Origin: Fibrobacter sp.
GTDB taxonomy: Bacteria > Fibrobacterota > Chitinivibrionia > Chitinivibrionales > Chitinispirillaceae
DNA: 64,000 nucleotides
NCBI GenBank assembly: GCA_012728995.1
Contig: JAAYEB010000166.1
Coordinates: 21,000 to 84,999 of the forward strand
Direction: 5' to 3'
Every line of letters starts with the position of its first letter. Within the stretch, counting starts at the first letter, position 1. A program made the position numbers and the translations under genes. Shown here piece after piece: positions 9,725 through 17,794 of this stretch. Under the pieces are notes generated by a model, which was not told the DNA's origin, searched no databases, and saw nothing but the letters and a program-made list of their open reading frames with translations.

Positions 9725-10867
9725 ATGAGAAGAGTAGATCGCATTCCTGAGTCAGTTTTCGGAATGGAAAACAGCTCGATTGATTCGAACCGTTTTTACT
9801 CGATTCTTCTTGATGCAAAAGCGGCTGCTGTATCGGAGAATATGTGTGATATTGCAGATAAGCTGCTTTTGAATGAAAAAGAAAATGCAAAAATTGCTTT
9901 GGATCAGCTATGGAATCTGAAAAAAAATCTGACATCAGAGAGCAGCAAAACGCTGGATTTATTAATCAACTATTATCAGGAAAAAATGGACATTCTTCGT
10001 ACCAAAGAGGAACAGATCAAGAAAGTGAGTATGGATTCACGAAATCTCCTCGAGGAAAAACGCAGGCGTGATGAAGAAGTTGCATCAATAAAACAGCAGA
10101 TCCTTGAATGTACAAAAGAACTTGAGATTTTGAATTCGAAACTGCAAACTTTGAGAACAAAGGAACAGGAACTTTTACTTATAGAAAAGCAGCTTAAATG
10201 TGAACTTGATAAAAATGAAAATGAAATTGTAAACGGATTGTATGAGATTATTTTAAGTCAGAAAAATGAATTGGGACAATCGGAATGCGAAATTAATGAA
10301 GAAGCAGCAGCAGATGATGTTAAAAGGGATGATGTTGTCAAAAATGAGTTCGATTCTCCACAGGTTGAGTACAAAGAACCTCAGATTCTGCAGTCAGAAA
10401 TTATCGATAACTTCAACATTACAAAGAAAATAATTGAGCCTCCTGTTTTCCCGAAATCTGTGGTTAAAACAACCAAGGGCAGAATAATTGGTGAATATTA
10501 TTATGATAACAGGGTGTATAAAAATGAACGCCATTATATTTTCAACAGCAGGTTCTTCTGTGAGCATCTCTCAAACAACATCAAACTTCTAAGACAGAGG
10601 TTTAACCAGACTGTATATTCTGAAACCATCCAGATGATACAGGATGCATATAAGCGGGTTTCTGAGAATGTTAAACTGCATTTTGAAATTGCTACAAATG
10701 AAGTTTTGAATGAAAAATCATTAAAGCAGCTATGGATTGATTCTAAAAATAGATCAATAGATGAAATGGAGCGATTTTGCAACCGGTTAAATGCAAAAAT
10801 CGGAGTTTTAGGTGTAAATTACAATGCCATGCTGATAGAACAGATGAAACGGTGTACAGAAAACTGA
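9725..10867 (+). CDS. Coiled-coil protein of unknown function
   Basis: 380 residues, cytoplasmic by appearance. Residues about 60-185 are charged heptad-rich helix (many E, K, L, Q; e.g. 'LEEKRRRDEEVASIKQQILE'), followed by an acidic linker. A distinct C-terminal domain from about 255 (GRIIGEYYYDNRVYKNERHY...) has a conserved look: aromatic and charged, ending 'CNRLNAKIGVLGVNYNAMLIEQM'. I do not recognise the C-terminal domain. ATG 9725 follows AAAGGCGG with good spacing. The last 16 bp overlap the start of the membrane AraC gene, so the two are translationally coupled. Confidence 0.7.
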   Translation: MRRVDRIPESVFGMENSSIDSNRFYSILLDAKAAAVSENMCDIADKLLLNEKENAKIALDQLWNLKKNLTSESSKTLDLLINYYQEKMDILRTKEEQIKKVSMDSRNLLEEKRRRDEEVASIKQQILECTKELEILNSKLQTLRTKEQELLLIEKQLKCELDKNENEIVNGLYEIILSQKNELGQSECEINEEAAADDVKRDDVVKNEFDSPQVEYKEPQILQSEIIDNFNITKKIIEPPVFPKSVVKTTKGRIIGEYYYDNRVYKNERHYIFNSRFFCEHLSNNIKLLRQRFNQTVYSETIQMIQDAYKRVSENVKLHFEIATNEVLNEKSLKQLWIDSKNRSIDEMERFCNRLNAKIGVLGVNYNAMLIEQMKRCTEN

Positions 10868-11607
10868 TTTTCAATATTCTGAAAACGATAATTTTGCTTT
10901 TGTCAGTATCTATTATTCTCTCTGCAGATACTTTGCCGACAAATGACAGTGTTTCCAGGTCGGAAAGTATTGATTTTGCAGATAATTCGAAAGAAACGGA
11001 TATCCCGAAAAGTTCGGAAGCAGATGAGTCCGATCTGAACAAAAAAAGAAATCCAGCATTTATAAAGCAATACTTCCAGAAATTTTTACATAATTCTGTT
11101 GAAAATCTAAAAGGTTTTACTGAAAAAATCAAAACACTGCGTCACTATGGTGTAAAATTAATTGTTTTGCTTGTTTCTGTGACTGTAATAATTGCAACAT
11201 TGGTTTTTTATATGCAGAAACAGGATCGGGTCCGTTTTTTGACAACCACTCGCTTATCAGTTATGGATAAAGAGGTACAGAGGGCTTGCAGACTGATTGA
11301 ACGTAAGTTTACAGACCGTAGCCTGACTCCTGAAGTGGTGTGTGGTGAACTGGTTACAGGAGAAGCTTTTTTGCAGGCACTTTTTAAAAAAGAACTGGGA
11401 ATGAGTATAGAGGATTTCACAAATCAGGTCAGGATAAACAGAGCCAGAATTATATTAAACAGGAATCGGGAGGCAGATACTGATGAGCTGGTTTACGAAA
11501 CCGGTTTTAAGGATACAGAAGAATTTTTGAATGCTTTCAACAAAATAACAGGAGTCAGTTTCGAGTCGTTCAGAAATAGTATCAGAATGGAAACTGAAGT
11601 TATCTGA
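10852..11607 (+). CDS. Membrane-anchored AraC-type helix-turn-helix protein
   Basis: I place the start at GTG 10852, which overlaps the previous gene by 16 bp and puts a hydrophobic segment (KTIILLLSVSIILSA) right at the N-terminus. Longer TTG starts in the same frame add a cysteine- and arginine-rich stretch that looks spurious. The 251-residue product has the N-terminal segment, a low-complexity acidic/serine stretch (about 25-65), a second membrane helix at about 101-121 and a C-terminal AraC-family DNA-binding domain (about 145-247). The domain shows the double-HTH pattern 'RINRARIILNRN... ELVYETGFKDTEEFLNAFNKITGVSFESFR'. The expected topology is a short periplasmic loop and a cytoplasmic DNA-binding domain. 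Confidence 0.72.
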   Translation: MYRKLIFNILKTIILLLSVSIILSADTLPTNDSVSRSESIDFADNSKETDIPKSSEADESDLNKKRNPAFIKQYFQKFLHNSVENLKGFTEKIKTLRHYGVKLIVLLVSVTVIIATLVFYMQKQDRVRFLTTTRLSVMDKEVQRACRLIERKFTDRSLTPEVVCGELVTGEAFLQALFKKELGMSIEDFTNQVRINRARIILNRNREADTDELVYETGFKDTEEFLNAFNKITGVSFESFRNSIRMETEVI

Positions 11608-11912
11608 TCTTTAAAATTTTTTTATGATTTTCTTTCTTTTTGCTACAGTAGATGCTTACACAAGAAATGATTGGAAAAAAATTGAAGTATCAGATACTCT
11701 GAATATGGTTTTTTAGGGGCAGATTGGTAAAAGGCTACACAAATTTTATTGTATACTGAAAGACTTTCATTCACTTGCAAAAAAAATAAATCAGATCAAA
11801 CCGGGAGCATGAATCGGATCTATTGATTTAGTTTGCTTAAACGGTTGCTAAAAATCTATTTTATCGCTTCTGAACAATATTTTATTATTAATATTTTGTA
11901 CAGGCTTATTTT
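11608..11912. other. Intergenic region before tRNA-Pro (305 bp)
   Basis: No coding frame. It holds a perfect 13-bp odd-centred palindrome AGTATC-A-GATACT at 11686-11698 and a TATACT at about 11751-11756, within the same TATACTGAAAG string seen before the 3565 gene. AT-rich sequence leads into the tRNA. A tRNA promoter is expected here but I could not settle a -35/-10 pair. Confidence 0.4.
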
Positions 11913-11986
11913 CGGAGTGTAGCGCAGTCTGGTAGCGCACTTGGTTCGGGACTAAGTGGTCGGAGGTTCAAATCCTCTCACTCCGA
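11913..11986 (+). tRNA. tRNA-Pro (anticodon CGG)
   Basis: A full cloverleaf can be drawn. The acceptor arm is CGGAGTG/CACTCCG and the D arm GCGC-loop-GCGC. The anticodon stem is CTTGG/CTAAG (one G-U) around loop TTCGGGA, giving anticodon CGG. The T arm is GGAGG-TTCAAAT-CCTCT and the discriminator base A. CCA is not encoded. CGG reads the CCG proline codon. Confidence 0.95.
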
Positions 11987-11996
11987 TTTAAAATTT

Positions 11997-12041
11997 AAAA
12001 GGCTTTAAGTCATTTAAAAAAACTGATTTAAAGCCTTTTTT
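11997..12041 (+). terminator. Rho-independent terminator after tRNA-Pro
   Basis: Inverted repeat AAAAGGCTTTAA ... TTAAAGCCTTTTTT with a 19-nt loop and a six-T tail, starting 11 bp after the tRNA. The A-run on the left arm would also let it act on the other strand. Confidence 0.85.
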
Positions 12042-12164
12042 GTTAAGCTTACTGTAATGAGAACAAGAATACAACAGTAAAGTACAAGCTGTAGGATTTG
12101 GTGTCTCTTTAGGGTGTGATTATGTTGATCGACTTCCTGGTAAAGAAGAGGTGGGGTAAACTAC

Positions 12165-12959
12165 ATGTGTAACAAGCATTTATTAAATTCAGAATCTCAA
12201 AATCCTCTTTTTTTGGCAGAAATGAGTTACAGACAGATAGAGGAACATTTAAAACGCATTCCCTGTCTGGTTGTACCGCTTGGTGGTTTGGAAACTTACG
12301 GGAAAAGTGGAATGCTTGGATCTGCCGGAATTTGTAGTTCCTTCATCTGCCGGGAATTGTCTTCAAGGTTGAATGTAATATGTGCACCGGATATTTATTA
12401 CAGTTGTACCGGAGCATTCAAAGCTTTTCCTGGTTGTGCATCTATTCACCACAGCACTTTTATCAATTTTTTGATGAGTATATGCCATGGTTGGTTGTTC
12501 CAGGGGTTTAAAAGAATACTGTTTATAAATTCGATTCCTGAAAATAATAAACATATTGATATTGTTGCACAAAAAATTAATCGATTGAAAAAAGAAGATT
12601 ATATAGGCTATTTTGACTGGCAGAATAATAAGAGTATTGGGTCGTTTATTTCAAAACATATTTCATCAAATGAGCTTGGGCGATCACAGAAGTCAATACT
12701 TTCTATGGCTGCGTTTCTTAAGCCAAAACTTTTTTCGGAATTTAATGACAATGAATCATACAGATTACCGGATCGGGGAGTTTACAAAAGATGGGAAAAG
12801 AGGGGAAGGGATCCTGTAAAATTCAGGAAACTGTTTCCGTCAGGAGGTACTTCAGAAGATCCATTGGGGTATGATTCTTCTTTTGGAGAGGAACTGTTTG
12901 GATATATATTAGAAATTCTGGAACAGGAGTACTCATCATTTTTAAAGATTAATCCTTAA
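12165..12959 (+). CDS. Creatininase-family protein with lost metal-site residues
   Basis: The fold signature is recognisable: N-terminal 'LAEMSYRQIEEHL', then 'VVPLGGLETYG' where active members have a P-x-G-S-x-E-Q-H-G motif, and near the end 'GGTSEDPLGYDSSFGEELF' matching the family's G-D-P...A-t-x-e-x-G element. The metal ligands are largely gone: E-Q-H-G is E-T-Y-G, the H-L-P-L-x-T-D segment is 'MLGSAGI', and the N-G-H-G-G-N loop is 'NSIPENN'. The protein is therefore probably not a functional amidohydrolase and may be structural or regulatory. Length 264 fits the family. It lies 1 bp upstream of an M16 peptidase pair and is probably cotranscribed. A GAGGTGG ribosome site lies at about 12149-12155. 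Confidence 0.7.
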   Translation: MCNKHLLNSESQNPLFLAEMSYRQIEEHLKRIPCLVVPLGGLETYGKSGMLGSAGICSSFICRELSSRLNVICAPDIYYSCTGAFKAFPGCASIHHSTFINFLMSICHGWLFQGFKRILFINSIPENNKHIDIVAQKINRLKKEDYIGYFDWQNNKSIGSFISKHISSNELGRSQKSILSMAAFLKPKLFSEFNDNESYRLPDRGVYKRWEKRGRDPVKFRKLFPSGGTSEDPLGYDSSFGEELFGYILEILEQEYSSFLKINP

Positions 12960-12960
12960 A

Positions 12961-14274
12961 ATGCTTCATAAAATTACCGAGAAAACTCTCAGAAACGGGC
13001 TTAAGCTTGTTTATTTAAACAAGCCACAGGCACCTATAGTAGCAACACAGGTTTGGTATAAGGTGGGAAGTATATGTGAGAGAGATGGAATTCGTGGGAT
13101 TTCACATGTACTTGAGCATATGATGTTCAGAGGGTCGGATAATTACAGGTCGGAACAGCATGCTCAGATGATAAATGAGGTAGGTGGAAATTGCAATGCT
13201 TTTACAACCGAGGATGTTACAGCTTATATAAACAGTGTTCCCCGTGATTCGCTGGATCTTGTTCTTGCGCTTGAAGCGGATCGTATGGATAGATTAACAT
13301 TGGATCCTGATCTGTTTGAAACTGAACGAAAAGTGATAATTGAAGAATACCATACGTATTTGAATAATCCTGTTGCAAAAGCAGTTCTGGAATTTCGGGA
13401 GGAGTTTTTTAGAGGTCATCCTTATGCTATAAGTCCGCTTGGGACATTGAATGATCTTAATTCAATGACTGTGGAAGATTTAAGGCAATATTATTCTAAT
13501 TGGTATTCTCCGGATAATGCAGTTTTGGTAATTGTTGGTGATTTTGATGAGGATGTAATAGAGGATAAGGTTGAGCGAATATTTGGTGAAAAAAAACAGA
13601 GAAATATTGAAAAGCGTCAATTAGAGTTTGGTGATCATCTGTATGCTCCAGCAAACAGGATGGTTCATAAGGTAAAATTTGATGTTCCGATCCTGATGGT
13701 TGGATATCCTGCACCGCCATCATCCAATAAGGATGCTATTGCTCTGGAAATTCTTCAAATGGTTGTTTCTGGTGGTGAAAGCAGCAGGATTCATAAAGAG
13801 ATTGTAAGAAAAGAATCTCTGGCTGTTATGGCAGGCGGCATAAATAATTTGTTAAAAAGAGCAGGGATGTCCATGTTTTTTGCAGCTTTTACACCTGATA
13901 TCCCGGTCCGGAAAATTGAAGCCGCATTGAAAATGCAGATAAATCGTATCAGGAACGAAGGTATAAATGCTCAGGAAATGGAAAAGGTAAAAAATACTGT
14001 TTTAACAAATCATACATTTGAGCTTTATTCGGCAGAAAATATATGTCACCGTATCGGTTTTAGTGAATGTATTGAAGGAAACTATTCTCTGTGGGTTAAA
14101 AGATTGAATACTCTGAAAAATATAGATACTGGTGAATTGACTGAAATCGCAAGAAACTACTGGAAAAATGAATCTTGTCATGTATTATATCTGAAACCTG
14201 AAAAAACCAATCTGTTTTTATTTGCAGCGGGTTTGTTTCGTCGATTCTTTAAAAGAGCTTTTGGAAGGGATTGA
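12961..14274 (+). CDS. M16-family zinc metallopeptidase (active subunit)
   Basis: Pitrilysin-type peptidase of 437 residues. The inverted zinc motif H-V-L-E-H is at residues 49-53, with a downstream glutamate-rich helix (ETERKVIIEEY) supplying the third ligand. The later conserved region 'YSNWYSPDNAVLVIVGDFD' is present. Such enzymes degrade peptides or process precursors and often act as a heterodimer with an inactive paralogue, which is the next gene. No signal peptide is obvious, so a cytoplasmic location is likely. Start ATG 12961 follows the previous stop by 1 bp without a ribosome site, implying coupled translation. Confidence 0.9.
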   Translation: MLHKITEKTLRNGLKLVYLNKPQAPIVATQVWYKVGSICERDGIRGISHVLEHMMFRGSDNYRSEQHAQMINEVGGNCNAFTTEDVTAYINSVPRDSLDLVLALEADRMDRLTLDPDLFETERKVIIEEYHTYLNNPVAKAVLEFREEFFRGHPYAISPLGTLNDLNSMTVEDLRQYYSNWYSPDNAVLVIVGDFDEDVIEDKVERIFGEKKQRNIEKRQLEFGDHLYAPANRMVHKVKFDVPILMVGYPAPPSSNKDAIALEILQMVVSGGESSRIHKEIVRKESLAVMAGGINNLLKRAGMSMFFAAFTPDIPVRKIEAALKMQINRIRNEGINAQEMEKVKNTVLTNHTFELYSAENICHRIGFSECIEGNYSLWVKRLNTLKNIDTGELTEIARNYWKNESCHVLYLKPEKTNLFLFAAGLFRRFFKRAFGRD

Positions 14275-14275
14275 T

Positions 14276-15604
14276 TTGGAACAGAAATACAGATTTCCCC
14301 CAGTCGACGAGTATAGTCTGGAAAACGGGTTAAAAGTTATCCTTTTACCAGACAGGGAGCAGGATGGTCTTCTAATTACTCTTCAGCTGCCTTTTGGTAA
14401 GTTTAGTGATATTTGCGGTAAGGAGGGTATTTCTGAGCTTACCTTGAATCTTTTACAAAAGGGAAGCGGTAAATATACCGCTGAGGAGATTTCGGATAAG
14501 CTCGAAAACAGGGGCGTTTCAATTTTTTCTGATGTAAGTGAAGAGTTTATGAGAATCGGAATCCGGATGCTCTCGAAATTTGTGGATGAGATTTTTCCGG
14601 TATTCTGGGAGATGGTTTATAAACCAGAGTTTGATAAGAGTGAATATAACAGGTTAATGCGTGAAATGGTCACTGCACTGAAAGCAGAAATAGTTGATCC
14701 TCATATTATTGCAAGTCATCATTTCTATAAACAGTTGGCAGGTTCTCAACATCCGGCTGGTCGTTTTGTTTCACAAGATACTCTGAAAAAAATCAATTTT
14801 ACAGATGTCGTTTCTTTCTACAGGGAGAGCTTTAGACCTCAAAACAGTACCCTTGTAGTTGCAGGAAATTTCGTTCCCCGTGATTTTAAAAATAAGTGGA
14901 ACAAATTACTTCTCGAATGGAAGGGAAACGGCAGAAGTCAGGTCTGTTATGCATCATCGATTGAACCTGATCGCAAAGCTATTCGTTTAATAGATAAGCC
15001 GGATTTGACCCAGACTACAATAATTGCAGGTCATCCTGTTTTGGGTGAAGTCAATCCTCTGAGAAATCAAATTATCCTTGCCAATTACATTCTTGGGGGT
15101 GGAAATTTTTCATCAAGGCTTATGGCCAAAATAAGGTCTGTATGTGGGAAAACTTATGGGGTTAATTCTCAAATTATCTCAGAAAGGGAATTTGGGGTAT
15201 TTCGTATTGCTACTTCAACACAGAATAATCATGTTGGAGAGGTAATGGCAATAATCATGGAGGTATTCCAGGAATTTTGTGAGCATGGGATTGAGGAAGA
15301 AGAACTTGAGAAGGCTAAAAAATTTATTACCGGTAACATGGCTTTTCAGCTTGAAGGAATAAGTAACCTGGTCGAAAAAATTCTGTGGTTGCAATATCTT
15401 GAACGTCCATATTCTTATTTGGAAAATTTTAATGAATTAATCTCTGAGATTAGTCTTGATTCGGTAAATTCTGCGATAAAAAAGACTTTTTTCTATGAAA
15501 AATTAACGGTTGTTACTGTGGGTAAAAGAGTCGAAATTGAAGAAGATTTAAAAAAGTTTGGTACTGTAAAGAACTATTTTTACAGAAATAAAATCAAAGA
15601 CTAA
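14276..15604 (+). CDS. M16-family protein lacking the zinc motif (partner subunit)
   Basis: Same fold as the preceding gene ('YSLENGLKVILLPDREQDG', 'YRESFRPQNSTLVVAGNF', 'ILGGGNFSSRLMAKIRS'), but the position of H-x-x-E-H reads 'GISELTLNLLQKG', so it cannot bind zinc. It carries the R/Y-type substrate-binding half instead. This is the usual active/inactive pair arrangement of two-chain M16 enzymes. I choose TTG 14276, 1 bp after the stop of the active subunit. A strong GGAAGGG lies at 14263-14269 with 6 nt spacing; an upstream TTG at 14222 would overlap the other gene by 53 bp and has no such site. Product 442 residues. Confidence 0.85.
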   Translation: MEQKYRFPPVDEYSLENGLKVILLPDREQDGLLITLQLPFGKFSDICGKEGISELTLNLLQKGSGKYTAEEISDKLENRGVSIFSDVSEEFMRIGIRMLSKFVDEIFPVFWEMVYKPEFDKSEYNRLMREMVTALKAEIVDPHIIASHHFYKQLAGSQHPAGRFVSQDTLKKINFTDVVSFYRESFRPQNSTLVVAGNFVPRDFKNKWNKLLLEWKGNGRSQVCYASSIEPDRKAIRLIDKPDLTQTTIIAGHPVLGEVNPLRNQIILANYILGGGNFSSRLMAKIRSVCGKTYGVNSQIISEREFGVFRIATSTQNNHVGEVMAIIMEVFQEFCEHGIEEEELEKAKKFITGNMAFQLEGISNLVEKILWLQYLERPYSYLENFNELISEISLDSVNSAIKKTFFYEKLTVVTVGKRVEIEEDLKKFGTVKNYFYRNKIKD

Positions 15605-15685
15605 AAATATTGAATGCAATGAAGTGGCTTTTGAATAGAGGTTCCTTTCTTTCTCTTTCCATAAAATTTTACTATATTAATTTAC

Positions 15686-16213
15686 ATGGTTTCTGTTGTT
15701 TTAAGTTTGGGAAGCAACCTTGGTAACAGGGGAATTAATATCGGGAGAATGGTTTGTGCTCTTGAAAAAATACTTGTTCTCCCTTTGCGTAAGTCGTGTT
15801 TGATGGAAACTGAGCCGGTTGGTGTTTTTGAGGATCAGCCAAATTTTTATAATCTTATAATTTATAGCGGTTATAAATCGTCTCCAGAGAGATTGCTTTT
15901 GGAATGTAACGAAATCGAGCTTATGATGGGTAGAGACAACAAAAAAATGCTTGCACCAAGGATTGCAGATATTGATATACTTTTGTACGGCAATATGAGT
16001 ATGAAAACTGAATCTCTTACGATTCCTCACCCGGCAATTCTCCAAAGGCGGTTTTGCATTGAAGGTTTGAATCAACTTGTACCGGACTGGGTTATCCCTG
16101 GAAATGGTAAAAAAATTAATCAGTTTCATAATAATATGAAGCCTGAGTTGAAAAATCAAAAAATCCGATTTTTGGAAAATTTAACACAGGATCAATTTGA
16201 TGGCAGAAAATGA
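15686..16213 (+). CDS. folK: 2-amino-4-hydroxy-6-hydroxymethyldihydropteridine diphosphokinase
   Basis: Transfers pyrophosphate from ATP to hydroxymethyl-dihydropterin in folate synthesis. The family is clear from 'LSLGSNLGNR' at the start, 'ETEPVGVFEDQPNFYN', 'R-x-x-x-K-x-x-APRIADIDILLYG' (the ATP/Mg site with two aspartates) and 'IPHPAILQRRF'. 175 residues. A folK-deoxynucleoside kinase pair is also common in Bacteroidota. TATATT lies 7 nt before ATG 15686 and there is no ribosome site, so this may be a leaderless start of a new transcript. Confidence 0.93.
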   Translation: MVSVVLSLGSNLGNRGINIGRMVCALEKILVLPLRKSCLMETEPVGVFEDQPNFYNLIIYSGYKSSPERLLLECNEIELMMGRDNKKMLAPRIADIDILLYGNMSMKTESLTIPHPAILQRRFCIEGLNQLVPDWVIPGNGKKINQFHNNMKPELKNQKIRFLENLTQDQFDGRK

Positions 16214-16922
16214 CACCAAACTCTCTTCACGAATAAACTACCTTTGTATTGAGGGTGTTATAGGTGCCGGTAAAACTTCATTGAGTTATCTGCTTGCAGA
16301 AAGATTTAATGCAAGGGTGATACTGGAGGAGGCAGAAGAGAATCCGTTTCTTTCAAAGTTTTATGCAGACCGTAGAATGTTTTCTTTTCAAACGCAGTTA
16401 TGGTTTCTGGTCTCTCGATATAAACAGCTATCTGTTATGATTGCGCAACAGGATCTTTTTCACCAGGTAACTGTCAGTGATTATATGTTTGCAAAGGATA
16501 GAATTTTTGCCAGTGTAAATCTTGAAGAAGATGAACTAGGTTTGTATAATAACATTGCAAGAGTCATGGAGACCACAATACCTCAACCTGATCTGGTTGT
16601 ATATCTTCAAACTTCTACAGATGTGCTGTTGAAACGGATAAAAAAAAGAGGACGTGTATATGAGCGTAATATAGATCTGGATTATCTGGAAATATTGAAT
16701 CAGGCATATAATCACTTTTTTTTCCACTTTACAGCTGCTCCGCTCTTGATTATCAATACAAATGATCTGGATTTTGTTAATAACAATGAAGACCGTGATG
16801 AGGTAATTGAACAGATTGTATCTGCGAAAACGGGAACTACTTATTATCGTCCCATGAATTCGAAGGATAAGATTCTTGTTGAGGAACGCAAAAACGCAAA
16901 AGCGAACAGTGATAATAAATAA
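16200..16922 (+). CDS. Deoxynucleoside kinase (dGK/dAK family)
   Basis: Phosphorylates deoxynucleosides for salvage. It has a P-loop 'IEGVIGAGKTSL', the substrate-side 'EEAEENPFLSKFYAD', the 'SDYMFAKDRIFA' element (counterpart of the D-R-Y/S motif) and the LID-type 'LKRIKKRGRVYE'. ATG 16200 overlaps the end of folK by 14 bp and has CAGGA 9 nt upstream; a TTG one codon earlier is possible. 240 residues. Whether it prefers deoxyguanosine or deoxyadenosine cannot be read from the sequence. Confidence 0.85.
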   Translation: MAENDTKLSSRINYLCIEGVIGAGKTSLSYLLAERFNARVILEEAEENPFLSKFYADRRMFSFQTQLWFLVSRYKQLSVMIAQQDLFHQVTVSDYMFAKDRIFASVNLEEDELGLYNNIARVMETTIPQPDLVVYLQTSTDVLLKRIKKRGRVYERNIDLDYLEILNQAYNHFFFHFTAAPLLIINTNDLDFVNNNEDRDEVIEQIVSAKTGTTYYRPMNSKDKILVEERKNAKANSDNK

Positions 16923-16936
16923 TTTGGGAGATTGAC

Positions 16937-17794
16937 GTGAAAATTGTTAAATCAGTGGCAGAGATGAAAAATCTTTCACTTACTTATCATAAATGTGGTC
17001 AGACTATCGGATTCGTTCCAACAATGGGAGCATTGCATGAGGGACATGTTTCTTTATTGAAGATCGCCAGACAGAACTCAGATATTACTTTAATGAGTAT
17101 TTTTGTAAATCCGACTCAGTTTGGTCCTCAGGAGGACTTTGAAAAATACCCCAGAGTTTTTGAACAGGATTGTGCAAAAGCACTTGATGCGGGATGTGAT
17201 GTACTATTCGCTCCAACAGTTTCTCAAATGTATCCAGATGGTTTTTCTACTTATGTTTCTGTTGAGGGAATAACTTCGAAGTTATGCGGAATTAGCCGCC
17301 CGAACCATTTCAGAGGTGTTACAACGGTTCTTTTGAAATTCTTTAATATCGTTGAACCTCAAATCGCGGTTTTTGGGCAGAAAGATGCACAGCAGGTGTT
17401 AGTTATAAAAAGGATGGTACGGGATTTGAACTGTCCGATAAAAATTTTAACAGGTCCAATAATTCGTGAACCTGATGGTTTTGCAATAAGTTCAAGAAAT
17501 AAATATCTGACCGAAAAAGAGCGTAGTGAAGTACCGCAGATATTTGAGGGTCTGAAAAAAATCATGGAGGTTTATGAGAATGGAGAAAAAAAAGCAGGAG
17601 TCCTTAAAGAAATTTTGTTAAATAAATACCACAGTTTAAAACATATAAAAATGGAATATGCAGATATTGTGGATTTTGAAAATCTAAAGCCACTTGAAAT
17701 TCTCAATACACCATCCCTTGTCGCTGTCGCATGTCGTACAACTGAAAGTAAAACCAGACTTATAGACAATATCGTATTAGGAGGTGTTCTGTGA
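16937..17794 (+). CDS. panC: Pantothenate synthetase
   Basis: Condenses pantoate and beta-alanine with ATP to form pantothenate (coenzyme A pathway). Signatures: 'GFVPTMGALHEGH' (HIGH-type ATP site), 'SIFVNPTQFGPQEDFEKYPR', 'FGQKDAQQVLVIKRMVRDL' and 'SSRNKYL' (KMSKS-like). 285 residues, normal. The start is GTG 16937 with TTGGGAGA upstream. The stop overlaps the GTG of the following GH13 gene by 4 bp. panB and panD are not in the window. Confidence 0.95.
   Translation: MKIVKSVAEMKNLSLTYHKCGQTIGFVPTMGALHEGHVSLLKIARQNSDITLMSIFVNPTQFGPQEDFEKYPRVFEQDCAKALDAGCDVLFAPTVSQMYPDGFSTYVSVEGITSKLCGISRPNHFRGVTTVLLKFFNIVEPQIAVFGQKDAQQVLVIKRMVRDLNCPIKILTGPIIREPDGFAISSRNKYLTEKERSEVPQIFEGLKKIMEVYENGEKKAGVLKEILLNKYHSLKHIKMEYADIVDFENLKPLEILNTPSLVAVACRTTESKTRLIDNIVLGGVL

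Noticed and set aside
15701..16159. 152-codon antisense frame inside folK
   Set aside because: Shadow of folK; composition is not protein-like.
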